Assembly: GCF_017562075.2 (NCBI RefSeq)
Contig: NC_054084.1
Span: 5,063,501 to 5,127,500, forward strand
Origin: Anopheles merus
Taxonomy: Eukaryota > Arthropoda > Insecta > Diptera > Culicidae
DNA length: 64,000 nucleotides
Direction of reading: 5' to 3'
Within the stretch, counting starts at the first letter, position 1; each line of letters starts with the position of its first letter. The position numbers were made by a program, and so were the translations under genes. The notes beneath the pieces are model-generated. The model saw only the letters and a program-made list of their open reading frames with translations, did not search any database and was not told where the DNA came from. Positions 38,301 to 50,300 of this stretch are shown here, piece after piece.

Positions 38301-41300
38301 TTAGAACATGAGAACAATTATTGTGTATTATTAACTTATTTTACATTACTGACTGATCTTGCCTTTCCTGTCTCGTGGTACAGCTGTCAAATCGTAACAA
38401 CATGCCTCGAATGGACCGAATGATCCGATGATCCGAGGATGATCCGAATCTAGATAAGTATCCTGAAACGATACATGATACAACGATACAGAAACTGACG
38501 TATGTTCAACTGTGCTATTATTACAAAAACAAACTTAAATAGCTGACAGAATAGCTACATTTTTCTCATAACAGCTAGGCTACGTTGTTTGAGATGAATA
38601 ATAATGTATGTCACGCTTAAGGGATGTTTACTTATCGCGTTCAATTTGTCGCGCGCTAATTACTTGTTTCATTCATGATTTGTTCCACATAATATCCGTG
38701 TAATTACTACTCCACTGATTTTTTGGTATAAAACCTGCTGGGGTGTACAATTTGTGATACAGTGCTTCAATTCTACCCATGTAATATGGCTAAAAAACTT
38801 CCATTGCTAAGCAGCCAGTCCGTTGCACTAATGTTGCTTTTACTTGTTACCATAACCAGTATACCGGGATTTCTAGCAATACCAGGCGATCTTCCGCGTG
38901 AGTAAGTACTCTTCACGTTCCTCATGATGTACTCAGCACGATGCTCACAACTATTGGTATCACATCACAGGTGCTACAATAGGACTTTTGCAGATGAATT
39001 CAACGTGTTCGATTTCTTTTTATCGTATGAAGATACTCAACTATGGTTAGACGCACTAGCTACGGAAAATCCTGAAAAGTGTCAACTACAAAAGCTCGAA
39101 GAAACGTACGAAGGTCGTAATGTAAGCGCCATCGTTATCAACTACAATCTCCCGAAAAAGATCATCGTGATAGGAAATCTTCAGGCCCGCGAGTGGGTTG
39201 GCATGACTTCCGCCGTCTACATAATTCACGAGCTGATACTCAACGCTGGTAACTACCCGGATGCGAACAAATTTCAATGGATCATAGTCCCGATGCCAAA
39301 TCCGGACGGGTACGAGTTCAGCCGAGAGCATGATCGAAAGTGGAACAAGAATCGTTCACCTCAGAGCAATGCAAACTTTGGCGTGAATCTGGATGGTAAT
39401 TTTAACAACCAGTGGAATGTCAACGGCAATCCATCACGCGCCGATCCTGCGGGAAGGGTATACCGTGGTCCGGCCCCGTTTTCCGAACCGGAAACAAGAG
39501 CTCTTCGGGATCTTATGCACAACCATATCGACGCTGTTCTGCTCGTCGATTTGCAAGGGTTCGGCCAGCTTATCCTCATGCCGTGGTCGTGGACGGAGGA
39601 GCCAGCACCGAACGCGGACCGTACGAGAGCCATTGCAATTGCTGGTAGCGCTGCAATCTTCGAACAGACACAACAATTTTTTGATGTTGGAATAGCATCC
39701 GATTATTTCCCATTTGCCTACGGTGTGTGTCATGATTATTGCAATGCAATTGGGGTAAAAACATGTCTCACATTGAGGCAGACCATGCAGGAATACGAAA
39801 TATCGACGGATCAAATCATATTGTTTGGCCAGGAAGCATTCGCTGCCATTCATGCCATGGCCGAAAAGTCCAATTTAAGTAATATCTAAAGTCAGGCCAG
39901 GCAAAATTTCCGTTGTTGCACAGTCAAAAAAAGTTTTCTGCGTAAAAGTACGTCCTATTCCGAGGAAAATATTTAATGATAAATAAATTATACACCTGTA
40001 ACTAGAACGACGTAACCACAATGCCAAAATATCATAACTAAATACAACGCCAATAACGTTGTACTGCAGAAAAGGCTAATACGATCTACAAACAAATAAA
40101 AAATAAATAAAGAATAAAGCATATGTATGAATTACAGTCATTAATTGCTGAGCTGTGCTTGTAGTTCGAAATATATGTGACACAATTAAACATTTTCGCT
40201 ACTATTACCATATCTTTTTATCTTCACTATTTCTACATAAATACTTTTTTTATTTCGTGGCACAATCGTCAACTAGCACGACTTTACGACATTCTCGTCA
40301 TGGGTTCAAGGCCCGAATGGTCCGTGTCCCCATACGTACGACTGACTATCCTGCAATGGGTAATCAATAAGTAATTGAAAGCAAAGCCTACTAAAAGTAA
40401 AGGCAGACCTATTTTTTCTTTTTTAATAGAGATTTTGATCCGATTGGCATCAAAAGCAGACCTTGACCGACAACGGTTGTTGTGCCAAAGAAGAAGAACT
40501 AACAAAAACTTGCTAAAACATGAATATAGCAATAAACAGAAGCGTTTTATTTTAAGTCTATAATGACACTTAACTAATTTTACTAAAACAAATATTTTAA
40601 AAATACAACAGTAACGCATAATAACCTTGTTAAACACTATGACATCGAACAAGGAATTTCATTTCAAGCCTCATTAGCCGTTTGCCAATATAAACATCAC
40701 TAATAATGGCTAAAGCGAATTATTTTCAGCTTTAAAAGGCTACCTTCTGTCGTTAAGAGTGTTACAATCAACTATGACTTCCAGCATAGCGTTCAGCATG
40801 TTTTCCTACACAATATTGTTGTTACTCACTACAATACCAACTTCATTCAGGTGCTTGAATGAGCTTATGCTTTAGTAGAAACACCGCCAAAATAAACTCA
40901 CCCATCAATTTCAGTGCAATCGTCGATCCTACTGAAGCCATTCATCGCTTCCTGACATACGAAGAGACTAACGAGTTCTTGCACACATTAGCATTGCTAT
41001 TCTCGGGCAAGGTGAGCGTTGAAAAAATCGGAGAAACAGCGTTAGGTCTTGACATCAATGTGACCAACATCAACTACAACGCGAAAAAGAAGGTCATCTT
41101 GGTAGCGAACCTGCATGCCCGCGAGTGGGCCGCTATGTCCTCGGCGCTTTACATCATATCAGAACTGGTCTACAATGGCGACCAGTATCCAGAGCTATCC
41201 CAGTTCCGCTGGATGATCATCCCGATGGCCAATCCGGACGGTTACGAGTATACCAGGATATACGATCGCTACTGGAGCAAAAACAGATCCCCACAGCCTA

Positions 41301-44300
41301 ACTCAAGAACCTTTGGTGTTGATTTGAACGGTAACTTTGGATACAAATGGGATGAGAATAAATACCGAGTGGATCCTAGCAGTCAGACGTACAGCGGGCC
41401 AAGCGCGTTCTCGGAACGAGAAACCAGTGCAATCGGTACGCTACTTAACCAGCATGCCGATAATACGATACTTTACGTAGCCATGCACACTTTCGGGAAT
41501 CACATTTTTTACCCTTGGGGCTACACAACCGATCAGGCGCTAGGCTCAGGAAAATCTAGAGCTGTTGCTATTGTCGGAGCAGATATTATACGGTTGAAGT
41601 ATCACGAATATTATACTGTCGGAACGCCCGCTCATCTCTTCCAACGAACGTATGGGTCAAGTCTGGACTACTGCCACTCCGTGGGCATCAATGTGTGCCT
41701 GTGGTTTGAGCTGACAAATGTTGGGTTTCAGATTAAGGAGAATGATATTGAGCGTTTTGGGCAGGAAGCATGGGCAGCTATTACAGCAATGGCAGTGAGA
41801 GCTAACCAGATTGTTGATGTCTTTTATTCCGAATAATAACGAACGTGATACTTGAACATGAAATTACCATGAAATCATCAATAAGCCCAAACATACAGAA
41901 AGCCTCGATGAACTGAAATCAGCTTAAAAATAAAACTGGTAATTAATCTATCTTGCATCACGAAAATTGCTCTCCAAAACGGCATTTGTTATTGAGTTTT
42001 AAAACGGCAGAATCGTTTCACCTGTCTTGATGTTCTAATAAAATAAAGAATACATTTCATCACAAATAAGGTTCCGATCATTCCGAACGAAACACATTTC
42101 TGGTGTACACTTGACATTCGATGTCAAGTGTACACCAGAAATGAACGTCTCTTCAGCTTAATAAATTGAAAAATGGTGATGAATTGAAGTTTTGTACTTT
42201 TATCTTCTGCCTTCATTTAGGCCTTTTTATAAAATTTATTAATTTTTTCTCTACATGATGTAGCTTTAAGTATTGTTTACACTGTTATCGGTATGAGCAA
42301 TGATCATTTTTAAGCAAATAATAATACATACGCTTCATTAGGCACGTAATTGGCTCAAAAAAGCAATATGTGTCTTGTTAAATATTAATCCATGCATAGA
42401 AAATGGAAACATTCAAGCCCATTTCATACCTCATTAGTTCTTGTTCTAAGCTATATAAGCAACATTGAACGAAGTAATACACAACATCGATGGCATCTAA
42501 CATATTGCTCAAAATGTGCTCCATTTCAATATTCCTGCTACTTGCTGCAATCCACCCTTCCATCAGGTAATATATGCGAATTTCTCTAAACACATTGTCA
42601 AAATACACACAATTACCATTCTCAGTGTCATCGAAGATCCAACCGACGCTCTGCACCGCTTCCTATCTTACGATGAAACCAACGAGTTCATGTTTTCCTT
42701 ACTTCAACTATTTCCGAAACAAGTGAGCGTTGAAAAACTGGGCGAAACGTGGCTAGGTCGAGACATCAACATGATGACCATCAACTACAACGCGAGAGAC
42801 ACAATCGTGTTGGTGGCGAACCTGCATGCCCGTGAGTGGGCCGCTATGACTACCGCACTTTTCATCATATTTGAGCTGGTCTACAATGGCCATCATCATC
42901 CAGAACTATCCCAGTTCCGCTGGATGATCATTCCAATCGCCAATCCGGATGGCTACGAGTTCACCAGGGAAAGAGACCGGTACTGGAGCAAGAACAGATC
43001 ACCGCAGCCTGATTCACAAACCTTTGGTGTTGATTTGAATGGCAACTTTGCGTACAAATGGGAGGAAAATGACAGGCCAGTAGAACCGAAAGATCGAACC
43101 TACAACGGGCCACAGGCCGGATCGGAACCGGAAACCAGAGCAATTAGCAAGCTTTTAGAGTCCATTGGCCCCGACATCCTCTTGTTCGTCGATATGCATA
43201 CCTTTGGCAATCATATTTTCCATCCTTGGAGCTATACCACAGAACCTGCCGAAAATGTTGAACTAACAAAAGCTGTGGCACACGCCGGTGCAGATGCTAT
43301 CCGATTTAAGTATGAGGAATACTACACCGTTGGAACACCATCACAACTATATCGTCGGGTGTACGGAACGCCGATCGATTACTGCCAGGCTTTACGGATT
43401 CGTGTCTGTCTGTGGCTTGAGATGACAAACAGTGGATTCCAGTTTGAGGAGAGTAGAATTATGCGCTACGGTGAGGAAGGTTGGACTGCAATCAAAGCAA
43501 TGGCATTGAAGGCAGCTGAAGTTTTGTAATTTCACCCTTAGCGTAATGAATTACATTGGCAACATTGGCTGTGGTCTGCTGTTGGTCTGTTGGCAACATT
43601 GTGTTTGATTGATGACTTGGAAATAAAATATAAACAATAAAGTAATGATTACAGCAATGAAAAAGTACAAAACCTTATTACGTATCTCATTATCAGCGCA
43701 GCAATCAATACATTTTAGGAAGCATTCTTTAACTAAAACCTTGCACTTGGAATATAAAATATGTTAATGCCCGAATTATATTTTCTCGTTTTGCTTACAG
43801 TGATGAGAAACAGATCGATTTTGCTGAACAGTTGGAATCGGTTGCGTACGTGCTCTGCGGAGATGGGACGGTGACATACGACAAATTCTGCCAAATATGG
43901 CATGCCAAAGGGGTAAGCAAGCAGACAAACAATCTTTTAAATCCGACTGCCTTTTAAACAACACACACAAACAAATTCTCTTTTACTATCCTCACACGCA
44001 TCCTCACATTCTTGATCCGTCGTCACAGATTCTTGATAAGCTCTACCGACTAATCGACGTTGATTGCACCAACCTCATATCGACCAATCAAATAATGGAG
44101 TTCATCTCGAACCTCACCAACTCACGGTAAGTAACGGTCACATCGCATTACACACTCGCCACATTCCATCAGTCTTTCGATTCAATAATTAAATCGCACG
44201 CACATACCATGCAGGGCCTGTTAAAGAGGGCCGGCTGGCGCGTTGAAAACCATAAACATGGACACCTGCGGTTGAAGCCGGCTGCCTAAAGGATAATTAA

Positions 44301-47300
44301 ATCCATCACAACCATTCCGACACCTTCGCGCATATGAAAGGACGGATCTGTTTCAATCACGACACCGTGATTAGTTTTTCCCAAATGCGGTGGTGGCTTA
44401 CACGCCACGTTCAACAGCTGATGGGTCAGAAAAACTGCTACACCTGCCTGCCTGTGTGTCTCGTACCATCAACGTCAGAACCGTTCCATCGCGTTACGAG
44501 GCGCGTTCGGTGTTTTGCTTGATGTTGTTTTGCTCACTTTCTTTAAATGTCGCCACATATGGGCATTGGAATCGGGGAAACGGTAGATCTTAATCGTACC
44601 CGGAGATCTTTTGAGTTCCTTTTTTTATCTGACTTCAGAAAAGGTTGCATGAACTACTGCTACAATAAAAACGAAACCCCAACTCATGACCGCTCTATCT
44701 ATCAGGGAACTTTTGTACCATAAACTCCCCCCCCTCACCCTTTACATACCACACCTTATCTGCAGTTCGTCATGGTCTATGGCGTGTTTGGCACCTGCCA
44801 GTGTATGAGCCGCAAGATAGCAAGTTTATCATTTAAACCTTGCCGAACCATCCTTACTACATCTACCCTGCCCTTAATCAATGCCGCAGCAATCCGGTTT
44901 GCAACCGAAACGTCAACGTTCGCTGCCTTCGCCGGCCGGTGTGATCCACCGCAATCAGACAGGTAGCAGTAGTCCACTTCTTCGATCGTGTTTGATCGTT
45001 TGCGATAAGATCACCTGATCGATACCGGGGTTCGTCGTCCCCCTTCGGCGGTGCATCTCTGTAGATCTCTGTTGGTTTGATGGACAGCAAAATTACGGTA
45101 GCACCGACCGTGGTGGGGCCGTCGTGCCCGATTGACGGATGAGATCGAGTAAAGCGCTTGTGCGAGATATCATCATGAAGATAGCTTGTAGTGAAGAGGG
45201 TGTCCATTACGCGGCAAAATCCAGATCGGCAGCCAAATGCGGTAGCGATGTTACGCTGCATAAATTAAGTCACTTGTAGTGGTCCCGGTGCATCAACAGG
45301 GCAGCTACGAGACATCCATGTGGATCTACTCGGAACACGATCACCGGCACCGGCGTCAAGACAGAATAGCTCTTCACACAGTAAAGTACCGTTACGAACA
45401 ATCTAAGCAAGAACCAATTAAAGTGACAGTAACGTGCCACTGGCACACTCGTACCTAACACCGGCCCGACTTTGATTGACTATCGGGAGCGTAGGGGCAC
45501 GATTTTTTTATCCAACGGAAAAGTGAAGCGGAGATTCAACTATGGATACGGTAGATGTGTTCAATCAACTGCGCCTTTTTAGGACGTACGAGTGATCGCT
45601 CCAAACTCCTGAGTAAGATGCAAGAATCTGTACATTGAACCTCTGTGTATGGTTAATGATCGACTAGTATTCCACCGTACCTCAAGATCCTCGCTCCGAG
45701 AGATCTTTGTCCCAGTCCGGACATTGACAAGCCCATTCGAAGCCTTTATGCTTGAAAGCATGCATAGTTTCTTTTGTTGTACGATGGGGATACGAATTTC
45801 CACAATTCATTCTTCGTCGTAGACTCCTCTTGAGAGCCATTGAAACGATACGCAGTGCGAGCCCATTCTATTGCTTTCGACGCCTTCGTTTCATCCATTC
45901 AAAGCCCGCATGTTTGCGCCTGCCGTGTGCAGGACTGTCTGGCTAGCCGGAGCCGGAGCCACGCGTACCCACGTTGCTTGAGGAAAGCAAGCACATGCAC
46001 GAGACACTAGCGCAAATGGATGCATTTTACCGATTGACAAATCGTAAATCATGCACCCGCGATTCGTGCTCACTGTGCTGGAGGACTTGGCACGTACCCG
46101 CACCATAGCCCAGAGCCCCAGTGGATGATTACGCACTGCCTGCAAAACCAGCCCACTGCTGCTGCCAAAGGTTCATAAATTATGTCGCGAAAAGTAATAA
46201 AATAAATGGAATGAAAGCCAGATGAGCCCACGGCGCTGCGTCCTATGGTAAGGCGCGTTCAGCCTAATCAGCAACTGATCGGTTGCTGGCTGCGTGCGCA
46301 GTTTCACCGGTGGCTTCCTGCTCCTCCTGGGCCCATCACCCTCCAGGGGTGAGTTTCCCGCCAGCAAGAATTTCACAAACACACACACACACACACACAC
46401 ACACTCAAACCGAATTCTCTTCCGTGTGCAGAGTATTTGAAGCTATTGATAAATAGCTCGCGAGTGCATGATTTATCGATCTCAGAGCCTGCGTGAATGT
46501 TAACAAGTATATTAGAAAAAATAAAGACTCGTCGATCGAGAAGGGGGACAAGCAGAAGCATGCAGCAAGGGGGACATAATTTACGAGCCGTGAAAAACGG
46601 CCAGCTGAAATGGTTGCAGACAGATGAACAACGCACGGTGGCAAAAGGCAATGAGCAGGAATTAGACGCACCCGCCAGTACATTGCGAACCAAATCCAAA
46701 CGGAAAGAGATGCACATCCAGAAGCATGCCGCCGCAATGGCAAAGCAAATGATTCATCAACTTACACACCACGGACGGCCCAGATCCGAACCTCCCGTAT
46801 AATAAGTTCCGATCGTGAAGAATAGGCCTTCTTTGGCAAGAAGAAAAAAAAACAGTTGCGCACACACAGCCACTTGAAATGCAATGCTTTGCAATGTGGT
46901 TCCTTCTCCGATCCGAATGCACTCGAGAGGGCGCGAGCGCGCGCGCTCGAGTCTCTTCGTGCTGCATTCACATAAAAATGTTTATTGCTGTTTGCGCTCC
47001 AGCATTGCGCGCGCCGTGGGAAACGACACGGTTTCACGATGATGCGTGTTTATAGTAAATAATTAATATGTATTGACTTTATTCTACCGGATGGAGCTAC
47101 CGCTTTTTCGCTTGGGACCTAGTGAACTCCCCCCCTATCGCTTCACAGCGTGGTGTGGAGTTTAAAATGTAACGTTTGCGGTACGATTTCACTTTGACTG
47201 TCATAGCAGCTCTAGCAACGGTTGCAAAGTACGGCGTGTGGTGAAGCAAAAGCTTTGATTTGATCATATTTGATCAGTCGACAAGTTCGGAACACTTTCT

Positions 47301-50300
47301 GTATACCCCTTCTTGAGCCTAGACCATGTTTCAAGTGTCGATGGTTGGTCACTCCGCAACAAAGTTCAGCTTTGTTTGCAAACTTCGAATTTAAACGATC
47401 CGCTCCAGACGATCACCAACAGAACTCGTGACCAACTTTGACAAACTGCAAAACACTCCATCATCATGAGCTCTTCCCCGCCAAAATGCCTCCCTCGAAT
47501 TGTCGGCAGTGTTTGTTTTGCTTTTCCGTTAGTCGGGCGTGATGGCACACTTGCCGCTGAGGTAGATCGTTTCCTTCTCAGTTTTTTTTACGACACGACA
47601 ATAGATAAACGGAATGCAGAGTCACGAACGTCTGGCACAAACGACTGATCCTCACAATGAGAGAATAAACATTGAAAAATACCACTTTCGCGGCTGGTCG
47701 CGTGGATGCGAGATGCGAGATCAGTTTGGGGTAGATTAGATTTCTGCGACGATTTTCTTCACCCCGCAAAGGGAGTCGGCCGGTTTGGCACGACGAACCA
47801 CACCGCCACCATCGCAGCGCCTGGTGTCAATTCGGCGTGCCCGCGGGTGATCGACGGCTGTATCGCGTGACCTGCGCCCCTCGTGAGGAATCCGTTTACG
47901 ATAAATCGGTCAATCATGACGGCACCATGCCACCAGAAGAGCGCAGCAGTAGCAGCAGCCGGTGGAGTGATTTATTTCCCTCAAGCTGCGTGCATCCTTG
48001 TTTGATCGTGCCAGGAGTTTTCCCTCCGTCTGCTGATGGATGAGATGCGAAAAGCGGACTGCGCGAATGAATCGGTCATGTGCTCAGCCTTCCAGTGCAT
48101 GCGGCTAATCAAGATTTATGGCGGTGTCTGGGGATGGCCGTACGATATATGGAGACCTGGCACGTGATAGATGTCCGGTGCGATCAATCCAAAAGGCAGG
48201 TTGAAAGCGCTGCACACTCGGCTATGGGAGATGGGTTTGCGATTTGTCACCAGGTGACGTGGTAAACGATCGGCCACGACTACTTCAGAGGTGCATTATC
48301 GCTCCAGAAGCGAAACGTTCGCTTATCGATTGCATGTGCAGGAGGTCCATGTGTTTGCAAAGTGGTTCAATTACACTTTCAGCAGTCATGTGTCTTCTCA
48401 GGTGACTTAATAGCATTCCATTCGATACAATTTATGAAGCAAATTTAAACATCATGTTAACACAAAGATGGACCTGCAGACATCCACATTTACACTCGGA
48501 CCGGGATTACTCACACGCCGACTTCCAACCAACCTGGGGGCAGTAACACTCTCTCCTCATGGCAGCGTCATCGTCCTTGGCCAACATGACGGGTGTGTAG
48601 GTTCCCATTTTGGCTGCCACATGCCCCGAAGCCATCCGTGTGCTTTGTTTTGAAGAAATTCCTCCCTTAACGCCAGCGTTTTCGCCCCATTTCGGTAGAG
48701 CGATCTGGTTTCGATCTGGTACCCAAAGGAAAGCCAATTAGGCAGGTGCGGCAGGCTTTGGGTTTAACTCTGCTGAAACGATTCGCACCGAGCGAGAGAG
48801 AGAGAGAGAGAGAGAGAGCATTCAGTTTATCACACACACAGACACACACACTGGGGGCGCTTCCCAAGGTGATGCCTTTTCTTTCGGCGGTCCGGGCAAG
48901 ATCGATTATCTGTGCACACTCTGGCGGTTACCATGTTTGGTAGTAGCGGCAGCGACCGCTGACCAGTGTTTGACACTTGTCCAATGTTTAATGGGGGCCC
49001 GAGAGATCACAAGACAATCAGGGGTCGGATTGATACTGAAGGCTTCTGTGTCTTTTTTTCAGATATCATCAACAGCCGCCGGTTCGGTGATAAATGAATT
49101 CTTTTCAACAAAAACCAAACAATAGACATTGCAGTTCGTGAGCGTTGATGTGTAAATTGATCCCTTAAAAGGGCTTTAGATTGAAACCCTTTCATGCCAC
49201 ACAATTATCAGGTGACGTCAATTAATTACAGCCGAAACAGTTACTGTAGCTCTTTCAATATGATTGTGCTTTCGATTATTGCGCCATTAATTGATTCATT
49301 TTTTTACGGGGCCTTAAGAGTTCATGAAGATGAATTGTTCTTCAAAAGTATCATCATCATATGACAGGAGCATAAAGAAAACAAATGAAGCTTCTAGTAA
49401 GACAACAACACTGAACTTCCATCTTGTGTCGTAGTCACGAATCCATGCCGCCTGGATTACCAAAACAGGCACACATAACCTTTTTCCCCCTCAATGAGGA
49501 CAGGTGGGATGAACCCATTTTCCATATTGGGCTTCCAATCCGTACGGATTTCTTACCCGAATGCTTTAGCACAGCCATTACCGATCCAACTGCGCGAAGA
49601 AGAGTTACCTCCAGGGATTTTAGCTGTAATGGATGCACTTTAGCACGCCGCTGGTGTCCCTAATTACCGCCCTGGTTGTTAATGTAAAGGCTAAGGTCAA
49701 CCAGGAGGCGTCAAGATGGTCCAGTACGAAAGCAAATCAAATTGTAACCGCCAGTATGCTCCTTGCACCGTGCATTGCTTACAGAAACACGATATTACAT
49801 TAATTGCTTTCACACACAATCTGTCCAATTTCGTTGTTTTTCTTTTCCTCGCTTTCCCCCCGGTAGCCCAAGAACAGGCTTCGACAAATCGTCCCTGGAG
49901 CGGCTGGAGCAACTGTTCATTAAAACGGTCGGCAATGAGAAGGAGATCCGGCGGGAGGAGTTTAAGAAAATTGTTACCTCCAAAAACGTAAGTACGCACA
50001 CATCACGATCCAGGCGTTTCCAGCAGGAAATGAACGTATCAATCGAATCAATGCCGTAACGGTGTATTACTTTTCCTCCATCTGCTTGCAATGCGTCTTC
50101 ATCCAGCCATTCTTCACCGAGCGTGTGTTCCAAATCTTCGACAAGGACAACTCCGGTTCCATCTCGCTTCAGGTAGGTGTACCAGAGCGCGCGGAATGAC
50201 ATTTTGGCGCGGCACAAAACAAACCCATTCATTTGGTTTCTCTTTTTCCCACACGCACACACACCTGGCTCAACTCAACAGGAATTCATCGATGCCATCC

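Noticed and set aside
27138..43529. CP genes as degraded pseudogenes
   Set aside because: All nine frames, splice sites, start codons and signal peptides are intact; only active-site codons changed.
46497..46802. 101-codon basic open frame
   Set aside because: Lies in a NOX intron without splice context or recognised domain.
48794..48850. GA and CA dinucleotide repeats
   Set aside because: Ordinary microsatellites.
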